A stretch of 64,000 nucleotides of DNA from Desulfuromonas sp. AOP6. Lineage in GTDB: Bacteria; Desulfobacterota; Desulfuromonadia; Desulfuromonadales; SZUA-540. The translations under genes and the position numbers were made by a program. The stretch's first letter is position 1; each line of letters opens with the position of its first letter. The stretch covers positions 1,516,001-1,580,000 of the forward strand of contig NZ_AP022810.1 in assembly GCF_009731355.2 (NCBI RefSeq), read 5' to 3'. The notes beneath the pieces were generated by a model. It did not search any database. It saw only the letters and a program-made list of their open reading frames with translations, and was not told where the DNA came from. Shown in pieces: positions 7,917 through 16,288 of this stretch.

Positions 7917-8357
7917 ATGGCACAACCTGACAAAGCAACAAATACCAACTGGACGCTGCTGTTCCTCTGCTGGCTGCTGGTCAGCGTCTCAGCCACGATC
8001 AGCATCTTTTTCAGTTCTGTTTTGGAATATGAACCCTGTGTCCTCTGCTGGTATCAGCGGATTTTCCTGTTCCCTTTAATTTTTATTTTTGCAACGGGTC
8101 TTTTCCCAACTTTTGACAAAAGCGTCATCAAGTACGCCCTGCCGTTGACTATCGCGGGTGGCTTGATTGCCCTTTATCACACCCTGCTCTATGCCGGAAT
8201 TATTCCCGAGAACATCCAACCCTGCTCAAAGGGGGTTTCCTGTACGGAAAAATATATTGAGCTGTTTGGTTTCGTCTCGATCCCGATGATGTCATTTTTC
8301 GCATTTTCAACACTCGTAACCCTATTAATCGTTTTGAAGAGGAGAACGTCCAAATGA
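7917..8357 (+). CDS. DsbB/BdbC-like disulfide bond formation protein
   Basis: Quinone-linked inner-membrane oxidase that recharges a DsbA-type thiol oxidase. It is 146 residues with four helices. The first periplasmic loop carries EPCVLCWYQR, the CxxC of the DsbB/BdbC family, and the second holds CSKGVSCTEKYIELFGFVSIP with the second cysteine pair; both pairs are intact. ATG 7917 follows TTGGAG by about 10 bases; an upstream TTG (7902) overlaps that site and is unlikely. The next gene overlaps its stop (ATGA), making a coupled DsbB/DsbA pair of the BdbC/BdbD kind. Confidence 0.9.
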   Translation: MAQPDKATNTNWTLLFLCWLLVSVSATISIFFSSVLEYEPCVLCWYQRIFLFPLIFIFATGLFPTFDKSVIKYALPLTIAGGLIALYHTLLYAGIIPENIQPCSKGVSCTEKYIELFGFVSIPMMSFFAFSTLVTLLIVLKRRTSK

Positions 8358-9007
8358 AATACGCACTTATCGGAATCTCATGCATAGTCCTCGTCATTGC
8401 CTTCATTGTCGGCAGCAACTACTACAAGGACCTGCAGGTTGAAAAGTACGGTTTTATGGCCTCACAAAACGCTGAGCTTTTTGTCAGAGATCATTCGCCA
8501 ACCCTTGGCAGTGACAATGCCAAAGTTTACCTGGTTGAATTTATGGATCCGGCCTGTGAGACCTGCGCATCCTTTGCTCCCTTGATCAAGAAAATCATGG
8601 CTGACAATCCTGGCAAAATCAAACTCGTGCTGCGTTACGCTCCCTTCCATGATGGTGCTGACAATTTTGTCAAGATCCTGGAAGCCGCTAGAATGCAAGG
8701 AAAGTACTGGGAAACCCTGGATGTTATGTTTAAAACCCAGAATGTTTGGGCCAGCCACCACAATTATCAACCGGAAAAACTATGGGACGTTCTTCCCATG
8801 GCAGGCGTGGATATCGAACAAATCAAAAATGATATGCATGCTCCTGCCATTGCGAAAATCATCGAACAGGACATGGCTGACGTTAAAACACTGAATGTAC
8901 AAAAAACTCCAGGTTATTTTGTCAACGGCAAACCACTGCAGACCTTTGGCTACAAACAATTGTATCAATTGATCCAATCAGAGCTGGACGCGAAATACCA
9001 AAAGTGA
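8354..9007 (+). CDS. DsbA/BdbD-like thiol oxidase, membrane-anchored
   Basis: A 217-residue periplasmic oxidoreductase. An N-terminal hydrophobic helix (residues about 3-21, YALIGISCIVLVIAFIVGS) anchors a thioredoxin fold with an inserted helical domain. The active site is DPACETCASF (CETC, an unusual dipeptide between the cysteines compared with CPHC of DsbA), and the cis-proline loop is KTPGYFVNGKPL. It overlaps the DsbB-like gene by 4 bases, so the two should be made together. The CcdA/TlpA pair just upstream runs in the opposite redox direction, so this locus holds both reducing and oxidising branches of envelope thiol chemistry. Confidence 0.88.
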   Translation: MKYALIGISCIVLVIAFIVGSNYYKDLQVEKYGFMASQNAELFVRDHSPTLGSDNAKVYLVEFMDPACETCASFAPLIKKIMADNPGKIKLVLRYAPFHDGADNFVKILEAARMQGKYWETLDVMFKTQNVWASHHNYQPEKLWDVLPMAGVDIEQIKNDMHAPAIAKIIEQDMADVKTLNVQKTPGYFVNGKPLQTFGYKQLYQLIQSELDAKYQK

Positions 9008-9059
9008 GATTTCAGGGGACAGTGGATAGTTGAAAAGATACTGACGGCTATAACCCTGA

Positions 9060-9121
9060 ATTGATCAGCCATAAGACTGGCGCCATTGCTTCGCGTAGCA
9101 CTCTTCAATTCCGAGGAACCC
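9060..9121 (+). repeat. Dispersed 62-63 nt element, copy 2
   Basis: Second copy of the element at 5933-5995, about 75 percent alike by eye. It starts 53 bases after the DsbA-like stop. Directly after it come a strong ribosome site AAAGGAG (9126-9132) and a tiny frame. Both copies lie between a stop codon and a putative start, which is why a leader-RNA role is considered. Confidence 0.55.
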
Positions 9122-9125
9122 AAGC

Positions 9126-9175
9126 AAAGGAGACAATGACATGAGATTTTTTTTCAAGCCTCAATGACCTCCTTT
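9126..9175 (+). other. Ribosome site, 8-codon mini-frame and matching anti-SD
   Basis: AAAGGAG at 9126-9132 stands 8 bases before ATG 9141, which opens an 8-codon frame (MRFFFKPQ, stop at 9165-9167). Two bases later CTCCTTT (9169-9175) is the exact complement of the ribosome site, so the RNA could fold to hide it. It may be a leader peptide or the residue of a deleted gene. No real gene follows until 9326. The rest of 9008-9325 holds only copy 2 of the element and the hairpins listed separately. Confidence 0.3.
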
Positions 9176-9224
9176 ATAACTGTTCAAAGTTGCCTCTGAT
9201 GGAATTTACCCATGCCCCACAAGG

Positions 9225-9298
9225 GTTTGAGCTTTTTTTCAAAATCACGCGACCCAGGCTCAAACTCCGACAGTCTCCAATAGCAGCAGGCTATTGGA
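9225..9298 (+). other. Inverted repeats upstream of the P-type ATPase gene
   Basis: Two structures: GTTTGAGC (9225-9232) with GCTCAAAC (9258-9265) around a 25-base loop containing a T-run, and a tight hairpin TCCAATAGC (9276-9284), AGCAG loop, GCTATTGGA (9290-9298). The second ends 27 bases before the ATPase start and has no T-run. They could be regulatory or repetitive extragenic palindromes; no MerR-type operator with good spacing was recognised. Confidence 0.4.
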
Positions 9299-9325
9299 CA
9301 ATTTCTTCGGAAGTGAGGAATATAA

Positions 9326-11494
9326 ATGTCGCGACGAATCGATTACCGAATCCAGGGTCTGGATTGTTCTGAAGAAGTCGCCATCCTGCGGCGCGAAGTG
9401 GGGGGCAAACCGGGGATCATCGATCTGGAATTCGATGTTCTCAATGCCCGGATGTCGGTTGAGTACGACCCCGAGGCGCTCTCTGCCGACGCCATTGTTC
9501 AGGCGGTCGGGTCAACGGGAATGAAGGCCACACCCTGGGATCTGCGGCTGGCCGGGGAAAAGGGGCCGTTCTGGCAGCAGCACGGGCGGCTGGTCATGAC
9601 CGTCACCAGCGGGACGCTGCTGCTGGCCGCCTTCGTCGCCCACTGGGTAATGCACGAGAGCTTACTCGATGCTTTTGCCGGCGGGCACTTGGAAGGTCAC
9701 TCATTTCCCCTCGCCGTGAAGCTGTTGTATGTCGCCTCCGCGGCCAGCGGCGCCTGGTTCGTCCTGCCCAGGGCTCTGCAGGCCGCTCGAAGGCTACGGC
9801 CGGACATGAACTTCCTGATGGTCGCGGCAGTCATCGGAGCACTCATTATCGGCGAGTGGTTCGAAGCGGCGACGGTCGCGTTCTTGTTCGCCCTCTCACT
9901 CTTGCTGGAGCACTGGAGCGTCGAGCGGGCCCGCAATGCCATCGGCGCACTCTTGGACCTGTCGCCGCCCACGGCCCGCTACCGCAGCCCGGAGCATGGG
10001 GATCTCCATGAAAAACCTGTGGAAGAGGTTCCGCTTGGGGCCATCGTCCTGATTCGCCCGGGAGAGAAGATTCCCTTGGACGGTGAGGTGGTCAAAGGCG
10101 AATCCTCGGTGAACCAGGCCCCGATCACCGGCGAGTCGATGCCGGTCTCCAAGCAGCCTGGAGATGAGGTCTACGCCGGCACCATCAATCTGGACGGGGG
10201 GTTGGAGGTTCGCACCAACCGGTCCGCCAGCGATACGACTCTGGCAAGAATTATCCGCATGGTCGAAAGTGCCCAGTCGCGCAGATCCCGCAGTCAGCAA
10301 TGGGTTGATCGCTTCTCTACCTACTACACCCCCACAATGATGTTCCTGGCCATCGCCATTGCCATCGCACTGCCGCTGCTGGCGAACCTGTCCTGGTCGG
10401 AGGGCATTTATCGCGGCTTGGTGCTTCTGGTAATCGCCTGCCCCTGCGCGCTGGTGATTTCAACCCCGATCAGCAATGTCTCAGCCTTGACCGCCGCAGC
10501 CCGCAACGGTGTGCTGATCAAGGGCGGACTTTATCTGGAGATGTTGGGACATCTCCAGAGCATTGCCCTGGATAAGACGGGAACACTCACCCAAGGTATG
10601 GCGGAAGTTCAGCGCGTGGTGACGCTCAATGGACACAGCGAGCGGGAACTGCTGGAGCGGGCCGCGGCCCTGGAAGCCGGCAGCGAGCATCCCCTGGCCC
10701 GGGCCATTTTGCGCAAAGCCCGTGAAGTCGGCATCGATGTCTGCCCCGCCGAACATTTTAAGGCAATTCCCGGCAAAGGTGGCGAAGGGAGCATCGACGG
10801 CAGGTTGTTCTGGATCGGCAGTCACCGGATGATGCACGAGAAGGGCCAGGAGAGCCCGGAGATTCATGCCCGAGCCGATGAGATGGAAGATGCCGGACAC
10901 ACCGTGGTCGCCATTGGCAACGACCAGCATGTCTGCGGTCTGATCAGTATTGCCGACAGCCTGCGCGAGAACGTCCCGCAGACCATTGCGGCGATTAAAA
11001 ACGCTGGGGTGAAGCGGGTCGTCATGCTCACCGGTGACAACGAGGGCACGGCCAGGGCCATCGCAGCGGAGGCTGGGATTGATGAGTACCACTGCGAACT
11101 CTTGCCCGAAGACAAGGTCGAGGCGATCGGGCGACTCGTCCGCGAGGACAAGTATGTGGCCATGATCGGCGACGGTATTAACGATGCCCCGGCGATGGCG
11201 GCGGCGACCATTGGTATCGCAATGGGCGCCATGGGAACCGATGCCGCTCTGGAAACGGCCGATGTGGCGCTGATGTCCGACGACCTGTCGAAACTGCCGT
11301 GGCTGATCCGACATTCCCGCCGGACTTTGCGCATCATCCAGCAAAACATAGGATTCGCTCTTGGGCTAAAGCTGGTGTTTATCGTCCTGACCCTGTTCGG
11401 CATGGCTTCGCTCTGGATGGCGATCGCTGCCGACACCGGGGCGACGCTGTTGGTGGTGTTTAATAGTCTAAGATTGCTGCGTAATGCGAAGTAA
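9326..11494 (+). CDS. Zn/Cd/Pb-transporting P1B-2 ATPase (CadA/ZntA type)
   Basis: ATP-driven metal exporter of the inner membrane, 722 residues. The N-terminal HMA-like domain (1-70) has GLDCSEEV in place of the usual GMTCxxC, a variant I recall from other bacterial Zn/Cd pumps. The core is complete: TGES actuator loop, CPC at 372-374 followed by ALVISTP, phosphorylation site Asp416 in DKTGT, the HP motif SEHPLARA, and GDGINDAPA. The last helices carry a lysine (GLKLVFIV) and ADTGATLLVVFN, the K and DxG marks of subgroup P1B-2. It extends the RND pump's periplasmic efflux with cytoplasmic export. No MerR/ArsR regulator gene is adjacent. Confidence 0.95.
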   Translation: MSRRIDYRIQGLDCSEEVAILRREVGGKPGIIDLEFDVLNARMSVEYDPEALSADAIVQAVGSTGMKATPWDLRLAGEKGPFWQQHGRLVMTVTSGTLLLAAFVAHWVMHESLLDAFAGGHLEGHSFPLAVKLLYVASAASGAWFVLPRALQAARRLRPDMNFLMVAAVIGALIIGEWFEAATVAFLFALSLLLEHWSVERARNAIGALLDLSPPTARYRSPEHGDLHEKPVEEVPLGAIVLIRPGEKIPLDGEVVKGESSVNQAPITGESMPVSKQPGDEVYAGTINLDGGLEVRTNRSASDTTLARIIRMVESAQSRRSRSQQWVDRFSTYYTPTMMFLAIAIAIALPLLANLSWSEGIYRGLVLLVIACPCALVISTPISNVSALTAAARNGVLIKGGLYLEMLGHLQSIALDKTGTLTQGMAEVQRVVTLNGHSERELLERAAALEAGSEHPLARAILRKAREVGIDVCPAEHFKAIPGKGGEGSIDGRLFWIGSHRMMHEKGQESPEIHARADEMEDAGHTVVAIGNDQHVCGLISIADSLRENVPQTIAAIKNAGVKRVVMLTGDNEGTARAIAAEAGIDEYHCELLPEDKVEAIGRLVREDKYVAMIGDGINDAPAMAAATIGIAMGAMGTDAALETADVALMSDDLSKLPWLIRHSRRTLRIIQQNIGFALGLKLVFIVLTLFGMASLWMAIAADTGATLLVVFNSLRLLRNAK

Positions 11495-11605
11495 GTATAA
11501 ATAATGACTTTTGAAAACAAACAGCCGGTGACTCGTTAAGCATAATTAGCCCAACCGCCTCTCAACTTTACGTTGGCCGGTATAAATCAACTGAAAGGAA
11601 AGTAT

Positions 11606-11857
11606 ATGCATTCAGATCATTCGTTTTGGCCTTGGCATGAGTTCGGTATGTTTCCAGGGGTCTTCTTTCTGCTGGTCATTATCATCGTCTTTTTTGTTGC
11701 CAGAAATGTTGGCAGGAGTTCCACACAAAACAGTCCATCAAATTTAAAAAACAAACCTGACGACCAAAAACCTATGGATATTCTCAAAATAAGACTAGCT
11801 AAGGGCGAAATTGATCAAGGCGAATTTGATAAAATCAAAAAAACACTTTCCGAATAA
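11606..11857 (+). CDS. Small membrane protein with SHOCT-like C-terminus
   Basis: An 83-residue protein: one transmembrane helix (about residues 13-31, FPGVFFLLVIIIVFFVA), a polar linker, and a short C-terminal helical motif (MDILKIRLAKGEIDQGEFDK) typical of SHOCT domains. The N-terminus HSDHSFWPWHEFGMFPG is rich in His and Trp and could contact metal. ATG 11606 is preceded by GAAAGGAA; an earlier in-frame start at 11573 lacks a ribosome site. Such proteins often accompany copper or cadmium efflux genes. Codon use is AT-richer than in the core genes. Confidence 0.7.
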   Translation: MHSDHSFWPWHEFGMFPGVFFLLVIIIVFFVARNVGRSSTQNSPSNLKNKPDDQKPMDILKIRLAKGEIDQGEFDKIKKTLSE

Positions 11858-11934
11858 CTAAATGAAAAAGGCATTAAAATTCGCCCTACTATATCAAGCG
11901 GACCGTCAGATATTCCAAAATAAAGAGAGGTGCA

Positions 11935-12339
11935 ATGAAGATTATTCGCAAGTTGAGTGGCGCGTTTACCGGAGGGGCGCTAGGTGGACTTGTTGACAGT
12001 TTTAATATCTGGTTTATGGGCGTAGCCGGTATTTCTGATTTGATCGGCATTACCATGAAACCAGAGTTCACTGCACCATGGGCCTACAAACGCATGATTT
12101 GGGGTGGTATCTGGATGCTTTTGCTCCTTATTCCAATTTGGCGTAACAAGACGATACTGAGGGGTATGATGTTCAGTCTCGTCCCCTCTGCGATGATGCT
12201 CTTTGTGGTAATACCCTCTATGGGCAAGGGCATGCTGGGCCTGGGCTTTGGTCCGCTCATGCCGGTAGTGGTAATCGGTCTCAATTTCATTTATGGAATA
12301 TTTGCGTCATTTTGGTATGTGAAAACCATTGAAAATTAA
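11935..12339 (+). CDS. Hypothetical integral membrane protein
   Basis: A 134-residue protein with about four hydrophobic segments (GAFTGGALGGLVDSFNIWF; MIWGGIWMLLLLIPIW; GMMFSLVPSAMMLFVVIP; LMPVVVIGLNFIYGIFASF). ATG 11935 follows AGAGAGGTG. The first segment has glycine-zipper spacing (GxxxG). I do not recognise the family. It lies between the SHOCT-like protein and the AT-rich junction, so it belongs to the accessory part. Confidence 0.6.
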   Translation: MKIIRKLSGAFTGGALGGLVDSFNIWFMGVAGISDLIGITMKPEFTAPWAYKRMIWGGIWMLLLLIPIWRNKTILRGMMFSLVPSAMMLFVVIPSMGKGMLGLGFGPLMPVVVIGLNFIYGIFASFWYVKTIEN

Positions 12340-12795
12340 ACAGGCATTAAAAGCATGTCTAACCATGCAATCAAGCACAACCGTTGTTTGTCTCATAAGT
12401 CACGAAATCCCCGACAGGCAGAAGTCCAACCTGATAATGCTAGGTTTGGCTTTCTCATATCTTGTCCTACACCTCGGTCTTACATCGCCTAGAACTTGTC
12501 AGCCACACCAAAGTGGATAACCAGCATGGCAATAAAATCAGAATAAGCACCATTGCGATGGTGCTTAGAGTCGGGGATAATTGCATGAATGGGCCTTGGG
12601 TTCTCACGAAGAAGAAGATGCGGATGCATTTGGGAGAAGTGCAAAGTACCGGCTGAATACCATTAAAAATGTAAATAAGTCGTCCCAAATACATACTTAG
12701 TTACATATCAAAATAATTAATCCATCAAACCAAAGACTAGCGTCAATCATTTTATAAAATAATTAAAAATTTAATGGCATGTTTGCCTCGGACAC
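12340..12795. other. AT-rich non-coding junction with hairpin
   Basis: About 450 bases without a convincing gene. Short open frames here have poor composition and no ribosome sites. A perfect 10-bp hairpin, TAAGCACCAT (12544-12553), TGCG loop, ATGGTGCTTA (12558-12567), is the only clear structure. The final 150 bases before the truncated recJ are very AT-rich. This is probably decayed island DNA or the scar of a deletion that removed the 5' part of recJ. No transposase remnant or att-like direct repeat was identified. Confidence 0.5.
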
Positions 12796-14046
12796 ATGCA
12801 TTTATTTACACCATCGATTCCACTGAGAGACCACCACCAGCCTCCCGATACTCTCCCCACGGCTTGTGCCCTGATCAATCCCCATCTGCCAAACAGCTCT
12901 TTCCCTTTTAAGCCGCTGGCCGGGGTAGGCGTTGCCTTTTTTCTCCTGGTCGCTTTAAGGAAGCACCTTCGCGACAGCGATTTCTTTTTAAAACGTCAGG
13001 AACCCGACCTGCGCCTGCTCCTCGACCTGGTTGCACTTGGCACCATCGCTGATATTGTTCCGCTGCAGGGGGTTAACAGAACCCTGACCAAAGTCGGTCT
13101 TGCGCTCATGAACAGCTCTCCACGACCGGGTATTTTCAGTCTGCAGAAGGTCACCGGGACGCGGGAAATTACCAGTGGTACTGTAGGCTTTCAGCTGGCC
13201 CCGCGCCTCAATGCCGCCGGCCGTTTGGAAGATGCTGCTCTTGGTGTCGATCTTCTTCTTATGAACGATGTCGATGCTGCCATGGATCTGGCTGGTCTCC
13301 TTGATGGGTTCAACAAGCAGAGGCAAAAGATAGAAAAGGAAACTTTCGAACAGGCGGTGGCACACCTGGAAGAATCCGGCAAAACCCCGATGTCTCATAC
13401 CATCGTTCTTGCCGATGAACGATGGCACCCCGGGGTCATTGGCATTGTGGCCAGCCGCTTGGTCGAACGTTATCATCGGCCCTCTGTTCTGGTGGCCATG
13501 GACGGTGAGCAGGGCAAGGGGTCGGCCCGATCTATTCCCGGTTTTCACCTATACCGGGCGTTGCAGGCCTGCGAATATTTATTGTCCGGGTATGGTGGTC
13601 ATGAATTCGCCGCCGGGCTTAGTATCGCGTCGACTGATTTTGTCAGCTTTGTCAAGGCTTTTGATGCCTACGCCCAAAAGGTTTTGAGCGAGGATGATTT
13701 CAAGCCTTTGCTCTATTTTGACGAAGAAGTATTTTTTGACGAGATTTCTCTGGAGTTGGTCAGGGAGCTGGAGCTGATGCAGCCGTTTGGGGCCGGAAAT
13801 CCCGAACCGGTCTTTGTGGCCAAGAGGGTGAGGGCTTTGGGGGCAGAGACACTCAAAGAGCAGCATCTGCGCTGGAAGGCCTGCCAGAATGGCGTGGTGC
13901 TCCCTTGTATTGCATTCGGCATGGCTCCCCGCATAAACGAGCTGCAGGAGGAGTTTGACATGCTGTTTACTCCCTCTCTCAACGAATGGCGTGGAAAGGT
14001 CTCTTTGCAGCTGAGAATCAAGGATATCCGCCCCTGTGAGACCTAG
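12796..14046 (+). pseudogene. recJ: recJ, 5'-truncated single-stranded-DNA exonuclease
   Basis: The 416-residue frame matches RecJ from the DHH motif to the C-terminus (intact RecJ is about 570). It begins at RDHHQPPDTLPTACALINP, followed by LAGVGVAFFLLVAL, the DHHA1 domain with GSARSIPGFHLYRAL and SGYGGHEFAAG, and the OB-fold end (ELMQPFGAGNPEPVF). The N-terminal part with the first DHH-family metal ligands is missing; homology stops abruptly at the AT-rich junction. The ATG at 12796 is a chance codon, without a ribosome site. Without the missing ligands it should be inactive. Calling it a pseudogene assumes the 5' part is not elsewhere. Confidence 0.85.
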
Positions 14047-14058
14047 GGCAATCTCCTT

Positions 14059-14868
14059 TTATTTCTGAGCACTGCCTCTCAGATAAATAAACCAGTAGGT
14101 CAAGGCCACGAAGACAACCCCGCCGAGAATATTGCCCACCGTCACAGGGAGTAGGTTCCCTGCCAGAAAATTTCCCCAGGTAAGTCCCGGTACCTCTCTT
14201 TTCAATTCGTCGGCCAGAAGAAGACCAGTGGGAATAAAATACATGTTGGCCACACTGTGTTCGAAGCCACTGGCGACAAAGGTCATGATCGGAACATAGC
14301 AGGCCAGTATCTTGCCGGGAATGTCGCGTGCTGCAGTAGCCATAAATACCGCCAGACACACGAGCCAGTTGCAGAAAATACCTCGGACCAGAGCCACGGA
14401 AAAAGAGAGTTCGCACTTGCTGGCGGCAATGCTAATAGCGTAGTCAGCGACATTGCCGCTTTTCCAGAGGTCTGAATTCAGCATGAGCCAGGCGAAGAAA
14501 AGCGAACCGATCAGGTTGCCAAAAATGACGATGAGCCAGTTTTCCCAGATTTTCCGCCAAGGTATTTGGCCCTGCATGGCCGATTTGGTCAGCAGGCTGT
14601 TGCCCGTGAACAGTTCAGCTCCGCAGATGACCACCAGCATCAGTCCCATGGAGAAAACACTCCCCGCCAGCAGTCGGCTGAGTCCCTCTCCGATGTAGGC
14701 GGCGCTGTCCTGGGTGATGACGGTAGCCAGTTGGGCTCCAAAGGCAATATAAAAACCGGCCAGAAGGCTTAGCACGATAGTTTGAGAGACCGGCTGAGTT
14801 GTTACGCGTTTGCCATTTTCCATAATGGCCAAGGCGGCTTCTCTGGGAGACAGGAATCGTTTTTCCAT
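14059..14868 (-). CDS. Formate/nitrite transporter family channel (FNT)
   Basis: Pentameric six-helix channel for small monovalent anions such as formate, nitrite or hydrosulfide. The protein is 269 residues starting MEKRFLSPREAALAIMENGK at 14868, with AGAGGAT just upstream. FNT landmarks include AGFYIAFGAQLATVI, GAELFTGNSLL, GIFCNWLVCLAVFMA and SGFEHSVANMYFIPTGLL, whose histidine corresponds to the conserved central His. The open frame continues upstream to 15330, but that part is antisense to the aminotransferase gene and is not FNT. It lies 25 bases downstream of the aminotransferase on the same strand. Confidence 0.92.
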   Translation of the reverse strand: MEKRFLSPREAALAIMENGKRVTTQPVSQTIVLSLLAGFYIAFGAQLATVITQDSAAYIGEGLSRLLAGSVFSMGLMLVVICGAELFTGNSLLTKSAMQGQIPWRKIWENWLIVIFGNLIGSLFFAWLMLNSDLWKSGNVADYAISIAASKCELSFSVALVRGIFCNWLVCLAVFMATAARDIPGKILACYVPIMTFVASGFEHSVANMYFIPTGLLLADELKREVPGLTWGNFLAGNLLPVTVGNILGGVVFVALTYWFIYLRGSAQK

Positions 14869-14893
14869 GAATATCCTCTGTGATTGCCCTGGG

Positions 14894-16081
14894 CTAGAGG
14901 CCAACTTCCTTGGCCAACTTTTCCCAGGCTGGCAGGCTGCGATGGATAGTGGCGGTATCGATACAGTAGGCGATCCGGAAATAACCGGGTGCTCCGAAAC
15001 CACTGCCCGGAACCAGAAGGATGTTGTGTTTTTGGGCCAGTCGAACGAACTCGACATCATCGGGCAGGGGAGAGCGAGGGAAGAGGTAAAAAGCCCCTCC
15101 GGGCTTAACCATGTTAAAGCCCATGGCGGTAAGGTTGTCGTAAAGAATGTCCCGCTTGACCTGATATTCGTCGATGTCGACGCTTTCTCGCTGCAGGGTT
15201 GTGACCAGTCGCTGCACAAGGGCTGGAGCGTTGACAAAGCCAAGAACGCGATTGCAGAAAATGGCGCCCTCGATGAAGGATGAGACGTTTTCCATGGCAG
15301 GATTAACAGCCAGGTAGCCGATGCGTTCACCGGGCAGGGCGAGGTCTTTGGAGTGGGAGGTGACGATGACGGCGTTTTTTACATGATGGAAAATGCCGGG
15401 AACCTGGTGGTCATCGTAGAGAATGCGGGCATAAGGTTCGTCAGAAACGAGGAAGATCTGGCGGTTCAGTTCTTTCTCCTTGCGAAGCAGTAACTGTCCC
15501 AGGCGCTGAAGATCTTCAGCCGGGTAAATAACGCCCGTCGGGTTGTTGGGAGAATTGATGATGATGGCGCAGGTCTTTTCCGTTATGGCGCTTTCGATGG
15601 CAGCCAGGTCCAGTTGAAAGGAGTCGGGCAGGGTCCACACTTCCCGGGTCGTGCCACCATGATTATCTATGTAGAAACGATATTCGACAAAGAACGGGGC
15701 CAGCACGATCACTTCATCGCCCGGGTTGAGTACGGTTTTAAGGACAACGTTGAGAGCGGCACCGGCGCCGCAGGTCATCACCACATGGTTGGCAGTCAGC
15801 GCTTGTGGTGATTTTTCAGAAACCACCTCGGCCACGGCTGTTCTGGTCTCTTCATAGCCGGCATTGTTCATGTAACGGTGCATCCCTGGAATAGGATTGG
15901 TGGCTAACTTGAGCAGTTCCTCGTGAAAAGCCGCGGGCGGTTCGACGCAGGGGTTTCCGAGGGTGAAATCGAAAACATTTTCTGCCCCATGGATTTTGCG
16001 GAGCGTGGCCCCTTCTTCGAACATCTTGCGAATCCAGGAAGCTTTTTCGATGAAGCTGGAAACCTTGACAGATATGGACAT
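14894..16081 (-). CDS. PLP-dependent aminotransferase, class I/II
   Basis: A 395-residue fold-type I transaminase. Visible motifs: FDFTLGNP near the N-terminus, CGAGAALNVVLKTVLNPGDE (phosphate and ring binding), INSPNNPTGVIYP, SDEPYARI, and the Schiff-base lysine in TSHSKDLALPGERIGY; FRIAYC near the end holds the carboxylate-binding arginine. Start 16081 is behind AAAGGAG. The family includes aspartate and aromatic aminotransferases. It is divergently transcribed from pheA-tyrA, so transamination of phenylpyruvate or hydroxyphenylpyruvate is an attractive guess but not shown. Confidence 0.88.
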   Translation of the reverse strand: MSISVKVSSFIEKASWIRKMFEEGATLRKIHGAENVFDFTLGNPCVEPPAAFHEELLKLATNPIPGMHRYMNNAGYEETRTAVAEVVSEKSPQALTANHVVMTCGAGAALNVVLKTVLNPGDEVIVLAPFFVEYRFYIDNHGGTTREVWTLPDSFQLDLAAIESAITEKTCAIIINSPNNPTGVIYPAEDLQRLGQLLLRKEKELNRQIFLVSDEPYARILYDDHQVPGIFHHVKNAVIVTSHSKDLALPGERIGYLAVNPAMENVSSFIEGAIFCNRVLGFVNAPALVQRLVTTLQRESVDIDEYQVKRDILYDNLTAMGFNMVKPGGAFYLFPRSPLPDDVEFVRLAQKHNILLVPGSGFGAPGYFRIAYCIDTATIHRSLPAWEKLAKEVGL

Positions 16082-16288
16082 AAGTGACTCCTTTGGCTTG
16101 ATTAAAAAGGGGCTCAGTTTATCTTTGACGATAGGGCAGGGTCAAGGGGAAAGGAAGGAGCGGTTGGATCGCCTCGCCTTTGTTGGACTCTTCTCTGTCG
16201 TGATATATTGTCCTGGTTTTTATTGCTTTTTTCGGTTTGATGTTCTAGATTTTCGGCTTCGGTTTATCTTTCATGCGCAGGGGGCATT

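Noticed and set aside
12462-12656. 64-codon frame in the AT-rich junction
   Set aside because: No ribosome site, odd composition, and it spans the 10-bp hairpin; no homology recognised.
14869-15330. N-terminal extension of the formate/nitrite channel gene
   Set aside because: The additional 154 codons are antisense to the aminotransferase gene and not FNT-like; ATG 14868 has its own ribosome site and starts the family homology.
16183-16209. TTGGAC and TATATT as a pheA promoter
   Set aside because: The spacer is only 15 bases and the -35 match is partial; not enough to list as a feature.
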